From Acridotheres tristis (lineage: Eukaryota; Chordata; Aves; Passeriformes; Sturnidae), in assembly GCA_037013685.1 (NCBI GenBank), contig CM072885.1:27317442-27381441 (forward strand): a stretch of DNA of 64,000 nt, read 5' to 3'. Below the pieces are notes generated by a model that worked only from the letters and a program-made list of their open reading frames with translations, had not been told where the DNA came from and did no database searches. The position numbers were made by a program, and so were the translations under genes. How positions within the stretch are numbered: the first letter of the stretch is position 1; every line of letters begins with the position of its first letter. Shown one piece after another: positions 26,025 to 39,271 of this stretch.

Positions 26025-29000
26025 GCACCCATATCATATAGAAAACATGGGAAAAGAGAACATTATTAATATTTTGAAGGATTTTGTCATAAAAGCAGTA
26101 GAAGCATATTGGTAGTTGAGGATAATCTGTGATTGATTGGCTGATTCTGACTATGCAGTTAACCTTTCAAGAGAAAACACAATGCCTTTCTTGAAAAATT
26201 ATCAGACAGCATCCAGCTAAGGTGCATTTTTATGCCACTTTCAATAATATTTGTCCACCTATTTTGTTATCTTTTCCGCCTGCCTCCGTGGCAACGGGAT
26301 AATATCTTATGAGCCATGATCATAAACAGAAATTATAACTTATGATTCTTTGGGCTAATGGACATTAGTCAGAAGATGAATGGTGTTCCCATTGGGCTGC
26401 TTTTTAGCAAAGGGTAGAAGTGGTATACAAGGGCAGAACTGCCTTTTGCTTGTCTTTGATGACGAAAAGGCCCCTTGTGTTAAAAAATCACAGCTAGCTA
26501 GATACTATAATCTTATCAAGATTTCTTTTTAATCTTTTTAAATCCAAGCAGATTCAAATGCCTCCATCCTCCCTCTAGCCTCCTTCTTTGCCTGCAGCCA
26601 GGGGCTGGCAGGACACAGGGTATGACAAGGCACAGTACTGAACTCCTGGGGTTTAGTTTTACATCTTTCATCACCCAAAATCAGAATAATCCAGATTCCT
26701 CATAAATCCTGCTAATGATGGAATACTCCTGATTTTCTATATTTTTCCATGTTTGTGAAATGGTCCAGGTAATGTGCTTATAAGTAAACCTAATTTGTCC
26801 ATAGACAAACAGTTTTAAAATGCTGAGGGGACTGATTCCTTTGCATTAGCAGAGTGTGCAGAGTTGTTTAAATAGCACTAACCAGGCATCCCAGTTTCGT
26901 GTGTTCCCCTCACTCTCCTAATTACATGGAATGGGAGAGTGACTGATAATTTACTCACATAAGCAAAAAAAAAGACTACTTTTCCCAATTGAAATAGTAA
27001 ATTATTCTCTGCCATTATAATCAGGAGACATATTTTTGAAGATAGAGTGTTTTGGCTCCAAAAGCTGTGGATCCTGAATATACTTTCTCATTTCAGTGGC
27101 ATTTAAACAAAGGTGGAAGATCTTAATTTAACCATTAGAGGTCAGTAAATCCCAGGTTATTCATCGGTTTGTTGAACTAATTTTTTTTTAAGACATAGAA
27201 ACAAGGTAAGAATAATTACAGCATCCCTGGCAAGCTGGGCAAAATTGCTGGTTGAAATAGAGTCTTGGAATAGAAATTTTAAGAGTAAAATTGTAGTTTT
27301 CAGCTGAATAATGAGCGCAGATGAAAAATGGTCCCCATCCTTCAGAATTTGTCGGTGTTCTCTTCGTAAGCCTTATTTCAGTAACTTCAAAAAAGATTAA
27401 AGCAAATGACTGTCCAATATAAGGCACAGAATTAATCCAGGGAGCTGAGGGCTGGAACTAGAGAACACTTTTCTCATACATGGACTTGTAACTACTACAC
27501 TGTGCTTCACAGTTACATTCTCGTATGCTGTTGCCCTCTCAGCCCTGGGAATGCATGCACTTCCTGGCATGCAGCAGCTCAGCTGCAGTGAGAAAGGTAC
27601 AAGGAAAGAATGACTTCTGCACACTGAGCAACAGGAAAGTTATTCTATTCTTCTAATATTACTGCCACTAACAGGAAATTTTTCTAATCTAAATAGAGTA
27701 ACTGCACATGATTTAGCATCTGATCCTAATTGATGCAATTTAAATAATGTATCTATTGACCAGCTAAATCTAAGTTTGCTTTCTGATCCCCCACTAGAGA
27801 AAAATTTGGGTTCATTTCTAAATGGAACCTTCTCCCTCCAAAGGGATTTTTGCTATCTGATCTTTTATTCCCCTATCTGAAGCTAACTTGGGGTATGCTA
27901 CCTCAAATTGATTTCTCAAATTTGGTAAAAAAACTCCTCATATTTTAATGTTCCTGGGTACCCAGGTGCTAACCTGCACTTTGGAGGCATCTCCCTGCTC
28001 CATGCAAGCACATCCCTCTGGGCCATATGTCTTGCCATGGCAGATTGCCATGTTACCTGATAGGAACCTTGATGCCTAATTCCTCAAGTATTTTAGAGAG
28101 AGGGGATGCAAGCACCAGTCTGATGAAGTGTGTCCCCTGATGTGCATTCTCACTCATTGTGAGCACATGCCAGGAGAGGAGACAGACACAGGTCTTTTAA
28201 TCACTTATAGGAAGACTATTAGGCTGCCAATGTGATGTTCTTGTCAAAAAGGCAAAAGCCAACCTGAATAGAATATTCTTGTTGAAAAAGTGTTTTTAAC
28301 ACAGTATTAAGGCCAAAGTGAAACTTCTTTAGAGTTGCCTACAGTCCTTTGTCAGACAGTCTGATGTCCAGGTGAGGTAGGCCACTGAAATTATGAATAG
28401 ACATAGAGCAACAGTGATGATCAAAAGAAAAAAAAAAAAAAAGAAACTAAAACAGCTAAAACTTGTCTAGCCCAGCAAAATAAGGCTAGGATAGTTGTGA
28501 CAGTTGACTGTAAACACACTGAGGGATGAGTGTTGAGGAGGGAGACAAGCTATTTAAAACGAAGAACATACTTGGCTAAGAAACACATGGGTTTAAATTG
28601 CCCATAAATAAAATTTCAGCTGGAACTCAGGAAAAGGTTTCCAGATCTCTCAAATGCCTCTATTTCTCTTGGGCAACAAAAGATTAATTTAAATTTAGAT
28701 CTTTGATAATTTAAAAAGTGACAAGACATGACATTAGGGGATTGGAATTGGTGATCCAGCAGGCCTGTAGGTTTGTTTGCTAGCCTAAACTCTTTAAAAG
28801 TCCTTTACAAACAGGTCTTAAATAATGGCTTCATAGGGTCCAGTTCTGGTAAGAGAATCCCTCGCAGTGATGAAATTAAAGCTTCCAGCTGCTGATTGAC
28901 AAGTGATTGCCAAGGCCTGCATGCAAGACAACAGGAGGTGACAGCCTGTAGGTCATGTGAGCTTTATGTCAGCAAGGAACACCGAACTTGGATGACTGAA

Positions 29001-30088
29001 TAACCCCACTTATTTATGACTGTTGGATATTTCTGTTGAAATGTGGTCCTGGGATTAATTTTTTAAAAAATTACTTTTTCTCTAAACTTCAAAAGCAGAT
29101 AGGCATAGAACAAGGTTTCTGCCGAGCCTGCGCTCAGCACAGAAGGGAAAGATGTTGATAATATGTTTCAGCATGTGCTCAGAAGCTTCTTCTTTTATTC
29201 TGAAGAAATAAAACTGAAGCAATAAAACAAAAGGAACTGAATCCTATGGCTGGGGATTTGAACTCAGGCTTGTGACTCAGCCCTGTGGCATCCAGAAATA
29301 GTCTTCTGCTTCAAAATAAAATGTGTGTCAGCAATAGGTTCTTCCTTCTGAGAAGAGGCAATGCCACCGCACTGCATTGGTCACTGCAGCAGCGATGGGA
29401 CAAGGAGAGATTTCGCCATCACTCCCAGGGAAGCCAAAAGCAGGTAGGGCATTCCAGAAAACTGCAATAGCAGGTCTGGCAGAGATTAGAGGGTGTGGTT
29501 GTTGATGTCACACGGTTACTGCAAAACCTCTGTCTGTCAAAGACACCACGCTAGCCAATTTTGTTCTGCAAAAGTAGAAGATGAACTTCATGTTCTTCTG
29601 TTCAGGTTCAGAAAGTCTGATTTATGCACATCTAGTTCGTTCAATAACTCTCATTAATATCACTGGTTTATTTTTTTTGTAAATAATGTATCATTCTGTG
29701 TTAATGGAGAGGAGTGCTGCAAGACTGTCAAAACAATAAACAGATGGGTTTATGTGACATTTTAATAATTCTCCTTCCTAAGTATTATGGCCCTTATCAT
29801 GGTCCTAACTCACTGATAAATTATTTCATCTTTTATTTTCTTAAATCAAGAGCTCTGGAACGAAATCATTTTACTTAATGGGAGCAGCAAAGTTACTTGA
29901 ACAATACAGTTTCAGAACTCAAGTCAGATGTCACTTTTAAACAGCATGCTATATGAGTCAAACCGTGGACAAAAAAGGGAGTGGAGACTAGGGTGAAAAA
30001 GACAAAAAATAACCAGAAACAGAAGCAAAAATGTAATCTGTTTCAGTTTAGAAGAGAGCACATCACATTAAAATGCTAGAAGATTAAC
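26025..30088. other. Unique AT-rich DNA, no gene recognised
   Basis: An A-run lies near 28427-28442. No coding exon, RNA gene or further repeat family was identified. Confidence 0.55.
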
Positions 30089-30093
30089 ACATC

Positions 30094-30470
30094 TGATGCC
30101 TTGAGGAGCTGGAACAGAGGCTACACACTGAGTTAAGGGGAACAAAATGGGTATTTATTGTGAGGCCTACGAAAGGCCCACAAAAGCCACACCCCAGCAA
30201 TACAAGTGCCACAGTCGTGGCCCCTGCCCGGATGGCTCCAAGACGGAAGGAAAGGAGGGGGTTGTTCATAAAATCTTACATTTTATAGGTTCTGGTTTAT
30301 TTGTATAAACCCACCCTCCACCTTTCCACGTAGTTTGTGCTTAGGGCCTGAAGTTTGGAGAAACTGTCCTTGAGTTCTTAACTAGAATAGGACTGTTATG
30401 TCTTCATCACCCTAGCACATCAGAAAAGCACATCCAAGGAAAACAGGAAAACTTAAAACTAAAGGCATCA
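30094..30470 (-). mobile_element. Solo LTR, endogenous retrovirus family A, copy 2
   Basis: A 377-bp LTR in minus orientation with TGATGCC/GGCATCA ends. It is flanked by an exact 4-bp duplication, CATC, at 30090-30093 and 30471-30474. On its sense (minus) strand it shows a TATAAAA box (about 30280-30287), then an AATAAA signal (30154-30159), and the shared tail 'GTGTGTAGCCTCTGTTCC'. It is the shortest and cleanest of the three copies and closest to copy 3. No gag, pol or env remnant is adjacent. Confidence 0.9.
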
Positions 30471-30474
30471 CATC

Positions 30475-32590
30475 AACAGCTCTGTTTTCATCACTTAGAG
30501 GAGATATTTTAAGAAACTTCATCAACTAAGTAGGAAGTTGTTGTGTGGCTAATAAGGAAGACTGGATGAAATAACACAAATAGCCTCAGGGAAAACCCCA
30601 TGATATAAACTGATGACTACAGCTAAAAGCTGCTATTTAAACATTTTCTATTGACATAAGGGCTATTATGTGTTCTCCATGCTGCAGTATTCACCATGAA
30701 GGTCATATTGGAAACAATGTGTATTGATCTGAGCCTATGTAAGAGAAACATTGTAGATGCAGAACAACGATTTGGTCCCTGCACCACACAGTGAGGCTGT
30801 GCATGTCTGAGCCCAGCACAAACCATTTCTGACATTCATCTGCAAACTGCCCAATCCTCCTCCCAGCGCTGGAGTTGGAGGTAAGCTGGGGGTCTTGCAG
30901 GAAGAAACTTTTTTCTGGGGGTGTGCAGCAAGTGTGATTCCTTGGGCACTGCTTATGCCTCAATGTGCTGCGGCATAAGAAGTCCCACAGTATAGTGTAA
31001 AGTTATGTGAGCAGATTGTAGCAGCAAGAGATGAAAGCATTATTCATACCAACCTTCTTATTGATTGGAAAGCAATTATCTGCCTGAGTAAGCCCTGCTC
31101 AACTGAGAAAGGGCTTACAATATCATGACCAGAGATTTCTGAAAGCTCCTATCAGTCCTAGATATGTATTGTGAATCCTGTCCTCTATTTTCATGAAGTT
31201 CTTACCGTCCTGAGAGTTTCACCAAGTCTTCTCTTCCCTCCTTTTTTAGAGTTACTGTATGTAGCCATGGAGTTCATTCCTTGATGTCTTTTAGAAAGAT
31301 TTGGGATGTGACTGAGTTTGGCAAGCTTTCTAGAAGGTCCTGAAGTAAATAGCCCTGCCAAGTTCTTTGCTACTAGCTTGCCCTTGACATAAATCTAGCT
31401 TGGACTTGTGAGGGGATGGTAAGAGGAGAGGTCTGTGTCCAGCTTGGCTGCTGTTTCCTGAAGACAAACCAGCTCTTTTCCAGAGTCCAGAAGAGCATAA
31501 TGAGCTGAGAAGACTCCCCATTTCTGGTCTGTATGGGCTTCACCATGTACTAGGACTGCCTGAAGGTAGTGGTGGAGGAGATGCCATCAGCTTTGATAAC
31601 CAGAGAGAGGTGGCTGAAGAGGCAGTCCAAGAGCTGTCTGTAACCATAGCAGCCTTGTCAAACAGGCATCCAAAGTGCAGCCTGTTCAACTCTGGGCACA
31701 TTTTAACCTGACTGTGCTATATCTGGACTGTAACTGGCCATCAGTTTGTCCTCAAAGTCCCTTAAAGTCTATAGACTGGAAAGAGCAACAGTAAACATTT
31801 TGTTACAAGTAAAAATGAATCTTTAATCTAGAAGGTAGAGTCTTGAGAAGCAATTTCCAGCATATGATTCCTAAACATTCACAGCTGCAGAGCAGCTGAG
31901 AAACTTAGTGGACTAAGATTATGCAGGCAAAATTTAATTCAATTCAGCTTCTGGTTTAGTACATTACTTTTGGTCAGCCATTTACTCTTTGCACTCCTCT
32001 TTATGTATAATGGTACAGTGGCAAGACCCAGTTCAGGGCATGCTCTGATATTTGAAACTACAAAGGTCATTTAACTGCTGAGCACCACTTGTGTTATGTT
32101 ACATTACCTTAGAGACTTGAATGGTGATGACAAACCCTCAGTGACAGGAGCTTGAGCTTTGCCATTTGTTTTTCGACTATGTTGGTTCTCAAAGAGCATG
32201 ATGAAAGATTTTGTAGGATCAGTATCTTAGGCCATACCCAGAAAGACAAAGGTCATGTAATCCTCCAGCACCTTGTTTTCCAGATGTTGAAATGGAGATG
32301 CTGATTTTTACTGAAAGAGGACAGAAAAAATTGCCCTGACCATAGCAGAATAGCAGAGAAATAATGACAAATCACTTAGGAGTTATTTGTACTCTTGGGC
32401 TCATTTGAGAGCGCATAATACATTCCTTTCATAAAAATGGCTAAGCTATTCTCAGAGATAATTGCAGTCCTACCACTGCAGATCATAAAAAGACAATCTG
32501 TAATAGTAAAGTTCTTGTACTCTAGTTGAGATGTTGGGAGGGGAAAGAAATGCAATTCCTAGTATTAAGTGAAAATGCAGTATGCAACAT
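30475..32590. other. Unique DNA, no gene recognised
   Basis: No recognisable exon or repeat. Short frames between 30623 and 31521 have no family features. Confidence 0.55.
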
Positions 32591-32597
32591 GATCTTT

Positions 32598-32760
32598 TAG
32601 TTTAGGAAGAGACCTTGAGTGGTCATCTAGTGAGACCAACTCAAAGCAAAATCAGGCCTGTTAGGTAGCTGCTGACAGACATATGTCTCATCAGTTCATA
32701 AAAAGTTCCATAAACAAAGATTCTCCACCCTTCCATTGTAAATTTAGATTTGTTTCCCTA
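32598..32760 (-). mobile_element. Possible ancient CR1 fragment
   Basis: The words 'GAGACCTTGAGTGGTCATCTAGT' and, further on, 'CTCAAAGCAAAATCAGG' and 'GATTCTCCACCCTTCC' follow the order seen in the reverse complement of old CR1 3' regions. Divergence is high and no terminal repeat survives, so this is a low-confidence call. Confidence 0.35.
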
Positions 32761-32764
32761 AAAG

Positions 32765-33845
32765 AGAAATTTAGAAGTCTGAATTAATTTCACAGGAACA
32801 ACATTCTTTTATCAGAAGAAGTTTCATAGCAGTTATCTGTTCTCTCTCCACTCTCTGGAAGAAATTGCCTGCAGCCAAGAGGCTGTCCAACCTCACAAAC
32901 ACAAATGTTGTCCCTCCCAGCATTGGAAAGACTCTTGACCAAAGTAGCCTGATCATTTTATAAATTCTACTAATGCGGTGAAATTTCTTCTGCTGTGATG
33001 GAGATTTTGAAGCCACTGTCATGCCACTGGGCCCCCAGGTCCCCTGAGAGGCAATTGATAGACCAGACTCACTATTTTTTCATGGAAGTGGCAGTCTGTG
33101 CCCAGTCTGTAAGGCTGAGGGAAAGCTACTGCAATGGACCTGACCTTTACTGACAGACGGAAGCTTATATATGCAGGGCTGCAGAAAGCCTCACTCATGA
33201 ATTATGCTTTTTCTTTCTGAAGTAACAGCTGTCAAAAGCCATTTCCTTACGTTTTTTTGCATTTAGGATGTTGAAAATCCCATCCAGGAGGCCTAAAGAA
33301 GTTCACTAGTATGACTGGCTGAGAAAGTCGAAGTTTCTGAGTCCTGATGCCCATCATATTTGTGAGGCCCTTGTACCTAGAATCTGGCCCATATATTGCA
33401 AGTCCTCATCATCCATTTAAGCCCTTGATTTATCTTTTTTTAATAGACATTAAGGTGTAAGACATTTACTTCTCTCTTATTCTTCCCCTGAGATTCATAC
33501 TGGAATGGAAAAAATTTTGTGTTCTCTCCTGACATGTAAGTGTTACAGCTGACCCACAAGTGTTCCTGCTCCTCCAGGTCTATAGCTGCTCTGTCCCATT
33601 CTGACTTGAAAAGAATGCAAGATTTGCGAATGACCCTTGTATAAGTAATATAATGTCTTAAATTTAAAATATTTGCCTTTCTGTCATGTCCCCCCCCATT
33701 TATTTAGATCCCTCCCTTTTTCACTCCCACAATTTTTATATTGTGAACGACTTGCAAACAGTTTCAAGCAACATTCAAAATACCAGCCTTTATCTGTTTG
33801 TACTGTTGATACAGCTTTTCTCTCATTTCATTTTTCCTTTTTGGC
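32765..33845. other. Unique DNA, no gene recognised
   Basis: Nothing recognised between the possible old CR1 piece and the large CR1 copy. Confidence 0.5.
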
Positions 33846-35330
33846 CCCATAGAATCATAGACTAGAATCATAGACTATGCAAAGTTGGAAGGGATCCATC
33901 AGAATCATCAAGTCCAACTCCTGGCTGTGTGCAGAACATCCCAAGAATCACACATGTGCCTCAGAGCATTGTCCAAACAGTTCTTGAACTCTGTCAGGCT
34001 TGGTGCTGTGACCGCTTCCCTGGGGAGCCTGTTCCAGTGCCAACTACCCTCTGGGTGGAGAACCTTGTCCTGATATTCAACCAAAACCTCCCCTGATTCA
34101 GCTTCATGCCATTTCCTTGAGTCCTGTCACTGGTCACAAGAATGAGGAAAGCAGTACCTGCCCCTCTGCTTTCCCTCATGAGGATGTTGAAGACCACAAT
34201 GAGGTTTCTCTTCAGTCTACTCTCCTGAAGGATGTACAAACCAAGTAACCTCAACTGCTCCTCATACATCTTCTCCTTCAGACCCTTCATCATTCTTGTG
34301 GCCCTCCTTTGGGCACTCTTTAATATCTTAATGTCTTTTATATTGTGGCTCCCAAAACTGCACACAGCACTCAAGGTGAGGCCATGATGGAGTGGAGTGG
34401 AGTGGAGTGGAGTGGAGTGGAGTGGAGTGGAGTGGAGTGGAGTGGAGTGGGACAATCCCCTCCCTTGCCTGGCTGTCAGTGCTGTGCCTGATGCACCTCA
34501 GGACACAGGTGACCCTCCTGGCTGCCAGGGCTCTGATGACTCATGTTCAGCTTGCAACCGATCAGGACTCCCAGGTCCCTTTCTGCAGTGCTACTCTCCA
34601 GCCTCTTATTTCCCAGTCTCTGCATACAACCATGGTTGCCGTGTCCCAGGTGCAGAATCCATTTCTTCCCTTTGTTAAGCTTTGTATGGTTGTCTAGTTC
34701 TTTAACTTGTCGAGGATTCCCTACAGGGCCTCTCTGAATTGGGAGGAGCTGTTGACTCCCTCAGGGGCGGTGTCATCAGCAAACTTACTTAATACTCCTT
34801 CCAGTCCTGCATCCAAGTCATTAACAAAGATGTGGAAGAGCACCAGGCTGAGGATGGAGCCCTGCAGAACCCCACTAGTGACAGGTTGCCAGCCTGATGT
34901 CACTCCATTCATTATATCTCTTTATGCCTGGTCTGGGAGCCAGTTGCTCAATGCATGGCATAACACAGTTACTTGGTTGAATGCTGGACATGTTGTCCGG
35001 GATACTGCGAGATATAGCAGCAAAAGCTTTGCTGGAATCCAAAAAGATTACATCTACCACTTTCCTAGATGACCTAGGAAATCTGGTTCAACAAGGAGGA
35101 TTGTCCTCTCATGAAGCTGTGCTGTCTGTGACCAATGACTGTGTTGTTTTCTCCAGGCGTTTTTCAATAATGTGTTTCCAATAGTTTCCATGGTTTTACT
35201 GGGCACTGAAGTGATACTGACAGGAGTGTAGTTTCTGTGGTCCTCCTTCTCTAGAACAATTCTGTGTGAAGAAGGAGGAATGCATTTTCCTCTGCTGCCC
35301 CTCTTCTACAACTTCATAGATGGCCCTGGA
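33846..35330 (-). pseudogene. 5'-truncated, frame-broken CR1 LINE (reverse transcriptase remnant)
   Basis: A non-LTR retrotransposon on the minus strand. Its 3' end is at about 33846-33876, where the plus strand reads AGAATCATAGAC twice, the reverse of the CR1 'ATTCTATG'-type tail. Minus-strand translations recover reverse transcriptase pieces in order: motif A 'VDVIFLDSSKAF' (about 35060-35025), motif B 'SGVLQGS' (about 34875) and the catalytic 'FADDT' (about 34786-34772). The C-terminal 'QRRATRMMKGL...SDRTQGNG' region follows (about 34370-34110). These lie in different frames, so the element is dead. The 3' tail resembles the CR1-J group. A pentanucleotide array interrupts it at 34388-34450. 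The 5' limit is approximate. Confidence 0.9.
34388..34450. repeat. (TGGAG)n pentanucleotide microsatellite inside CR1
   Basis: Twelve and a half perfect copies of TGGAG on the plus strand. It lies between the reverse-transcriptase core and the C-terminal part of the CR1 copy and is the source of the Pro/Leu/His/Ser-repeat and 'EWSGV'-repeat frames seen there. The uninterrupted perfection suggests ongoing length variation. Confidence 0.97.
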
Positions 35331-35639
35331 CTCAATGCACTGTAAAACACATGGAAGCAGCCAGAGATTGCTTTGATTAGGGTTCTCTGTATTTACATCT
35401 TACTTCTCATTATCTCCTTTCTTTGAGGCCTTTACAGTCTTTTCTGTCTTCTTTATCATGTGTGACCTTTGCTCAGTTGATATGTCTCTGCTTTGATCTG
35501 GTTCACTCCCCCTATAGCTCTTCTCTCCTGCTCTCTCCCTTAGCACTTTCTTTCTCCCACAAGCATGCAAAGAAACCCTCCCATTGCTGGCACTTTTAAT
35601 CCCTTTGGCTTCTCCAATTATTATAAATATACTCAAGAC

Positions 35640-36360
35640 CTGGGAAGACAGCGGCTATTGTTATGTCCCCAGCAAAGAGTCGGCAAAAAGCCTCAGCGTC
35701 CCAGGTCTGCTGAGTGGAGACCCCGCTGGCTTCTGTTTATTACTGTTGGCCTCTGGCCAGCCCAGCCCGGCCCAGCCCGTGGACTCACTGGCAATGCTTG
35801 TTCTAGTTGCTGCGGCTGGATTTAAGGATCCCCCTGAGGACAGCCTGGGGACTGGAGGAGCAGTGTGCCTGCGTGTCTGTGAGCACGCATCCATCACTAC
35901 CCGACGGCAGCCCCAGCTCCTCGGGCAGGCTCCCGCATCCTTTTTATTGCTAAATTGCCATTTTCCATCTACCCTGAAGGGGCCTCTGGCTCCTACACAT
36001 CCGGCTGGAACTCAGTCTCCTCCAGTATGCCTCCACATTTCCTCACCAGTTCAGGGGGAAGAATAGCACTTAGTGAATGGCCCATTCACATCCTGATAGG
36101 CTTACAAACCATCCAGAAAACGCTGATCCCGGCAGTGCAGCCGGCTCCGGCAGGAGCACTGCTGCTCCCACCCAGGACCGGGCAGCCAGCGCTGGGCATG
36201 GGCTGGCACGGCGGGATGTGCCCCTGCCTGGGACGAGGCCATCGTCCCCATCGCTCCCTGCAGACCTGGCAACAACTTAACAGGCGGCAATGGCCTCTAA
36301 AAGGGGACTTGTGCTTCTCCTTCAGCTCCAAGCAAGGAGCTGGATCATTTCCAAAGGTAA
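35640..36360. promoter_or_regulatory. GC- and CpG-rich islet, possible regulatory region or first exon
   Basis: About 700 bases with markedly higher GC and roughly two dozen CpG dinucleotides by eye, against very few in the flanks. Two overlapping plus-strand frames (35584-36066, 160 codons; 35955-36479, 174 codons) and several minus-strand frames are open here, which GC-richness alone could explain. A donor-like CAAAG|GTAATG ends the block at about 36357. No TATA box, family motif or homology was recognised, and it abuts the 5' side of the CR1 remnant, so it could also be repeat-derived. Confidence 0.35.
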
Positions 36361-36369
36361 TGTTATGTG

Positions 36370-39268
36370 TACTCATCTGGAGGTTGTGTAAATATATCAG
36401 TTCAAGGAAATTAACTGGGTTTTATGAGTGTAGAAGCTGCAGCTTCTTCTCTCTGGACCCTCGGCAAGGCAGCAGCTGACACAGCATCAGGCTGTTGTGC
36501 TCCCTGCACTGCACTTGGTCTGGGCAAATCTCTGCTGCCCAGGAAAAAGTGTTGGTGGAGCCAGGGGTTTCAATCATTCATGCATATTAACTGGGGAACA
36601 TGTACCTTGTGCATACAAGATCTTACTATGGTTAGTTGTATGTAAAGAATTTGCAGCCCTCAAAGGCTGGGACTAATTTTTAGCCTCTCTAGGTGAAAGT
36701 ATGTATGCTTTAATAGCATTTTCTGCTGGCACTGCTGGTGATGGCCCTGGTACCTGGGCTCCTACTGAGGATATAATCATTATTACCTTACATTTTAAAA
36801 GATGCTTTGGGAAGTCCCCAGTGTGGGAAAACAGCTGAAAATAGCAATGGTGCCCTTATATTGGGCCCAGTATCCCAGGCTGTTCAAACAGCTGCCTAGT
36901 TTGCCTATTTTGACAGCAAAAACTGTTGAGGAAGCATAACTCTGAGCCTGTTTGGTTGGACTGATGCATACCTCTGGAGTTCTATACCTATATATAGGTT
37001 CTATATATATAGTTTTCACATTTTATTAATTTAACTGAACTTCAAATTTTGGCAAAGGAAAATAACATTTTAGATACAATCTGTCACAAGAGTGGGATGA
37101 GGAACTTTCCAAGTCTGACTGGACTTCTGTAAATTTTAGTAAAAATCTCTTTTTATGCTTTTATTTCTAAAACTGAAACAAGGTTGTTTGGATGCTCACC
37201 TCACAAGTCTCAAATGGCTGTTGAGGCTGAAAATAATTTCCCGCTCTTCAGTCTGCTTTCCCTCTTACATATTGCTTGGAGGCTTAGACCATCAGAGATG
37301 CTGAGGAGACTGTTTTTTAACAGGGATCAGGCTAGATAGGCGTAACCCAGGGCATTAGGGGGTGAGGGGAGATGGCTAAATTCATAATGCTCCCGAGGCT
37401 TATGACAGTGACTTGATCTTGCCTGTAAGTGTTCCCCATTGCTACAGGTCAGCAAGGGTGTGCATACCTCCAACACACACATTCGAGGGTACATGTATGG
37501 GTAGCTGCTTAGATAGGAATGTAAATGAGGTTTTGGAATATGCAAGATATCGCTGCTATCCGTCCAGAATAAAAAAATAAATTAGTAACTCGATTTGCTG
37601 TCAATATATAGGTAAGAAATTCATTAAATCAGTGTGACTAATCCTGTGATTAAGGACTGCACACCAGGTTTGGGGCTTAATCTCTTTTGAGAAAATTCCA
37701 ATTTAACAGGAGTAAAATGATTATAGGACCAGTCTACGAGAACTGATATTTAAAGTCTGTGGAAGAAGAAGTCATAATTAATCAGTTTTGAGGAATATTT
37801 TCATGTTTAGGTAATTCTATTATACATGAGGAGCAATTGCATCTGAGTTTCTGTTGTAATGCAAGGATAGTTTTTATTAGAAAATTAAGATCATCTGAAT
37901 GCAAAGCTCTTTCAGGACAGCACAGTAATTTTGAAGCATGAAATGAAGAATATGGTTCTTTGTGAAAATGCAGTGACAGGGAGGGGAGGCAGCATCCTTT
38001 TTCAGGAATCACATTTAAAGGGTAAGATTAGGAGTGCATTATCTTGATGCGGGATTAAAGAAAGTCCACTTGCACAGCTGGTGCAACTGGCACTGAGAGG
38101 AAGACAATCTGCCTGCTCTTCAGCTTCTAAGCATCAATAACATTGTAATGTTTTCAACACACTGTAGGATAACACTGGGGAAGTGCCTTACTGAATTTTA
38201 AAATAACTTACGTATATGCGTGTGTGTGTCTGTGTCCCTGTGTAGTTAGCTATTATCTTTTTGCTATTTCCAGTTAAATATTATACGGAGCTGTTTAATT
38301 CAGTTTGACATTTTAAAAATTCCTTTGACTCTTCTTTTTGAATGTCCCTCTTTCAGTGTGCTTTCCAGGAAGGGAGGGAAGAGGGAGCTGAATAAACATC
38401 CATAGCTGGATCTTGTTTTCAGAGCAGTTCAGTACATTCCTGCAGGCTGGGTAGAAGAGGATGGGTGTCTGCTGTGTTTTCTTATCATTACAGGCAGTCC
38501 AGACAGTTCAGAGGTCATTCATCTGTGGGAGAGTGACACATCTAGCCCATCTATGTATACTGAATGGATCCAGAAGAAAATGAGAGCACAGACTGATGCA
38601 GCTAGCATGCCTTCCAGGTGGGATGAGGTGATATGTGAACTGAGCCATTAGCAGAGTTTGCCAACTGTTTTATGCGAGCATCATGTGCTACCTACAAGGC
38701 TGAGACAGAGAGACCTTTGCAAGTTATTTCTATAAATAGCCTGAAACTTCTAACCAGTTTATAGCCTTGGTCACTACAATTACTGTGTTTGTAGGTACCT
38801 AAACTGCTCAAATAGAAGTTATGTATGCCATCAGGCATTTGCAGGTACAATGCTTCAAAGGTCAGGTGATATCTGAGCTAAATCCTTACCCTGGTTAGCT
38901 TTCACCACCCATCCCTAAATATACACATAGAAAATACAAACATTCAGAAACTAAGGAATTTGGTTTTGTAGAAATGTGCAGTGTTGAAGTCTATATCTTT
39001 TGAATTGGTGGATTTAGTGTATTTGTTGAAGGTTATTTTAGAGTGTCACTACATCTTTGTGAAATTGCAGGTCCCCTGTGATGTTGTAATGTCTATGTGC
39101 AGCATCACAAATGCTACACCAAGGCCTGGTGTAGAAGGTAACTAATAAACCAGCACCAACAAAATAAGAGTTGGCATGACAGTTGAGACGGTCAGCTCTT
39201 CTTCCTTTTGTCATAGAGAAAGTTTTCCCTTTTGTAGCCCCTTAATATGTAAATTCCATTAGCAAGGT
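36370..39268. other. Unique AT-rich DNA, no gene recognised
   Basis: Contains a short palindromic TATA-rich stretch (ACCTATATATAGGT, near 36985) and a short (TG)n run near 38219. No gene or mobile element was recognised. Confidence 0.55.
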
Positions 39269-39271
39269 GTG

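Noticed and set aside
33994..34737. Open frames with Ser-Thr-Pro-Leu-His or Glu-Trp-Ser-Gly-Val repeats
   Set aside because: They are translations of the TGGAG microsatellite and CR1 sequence, and not host proteins.
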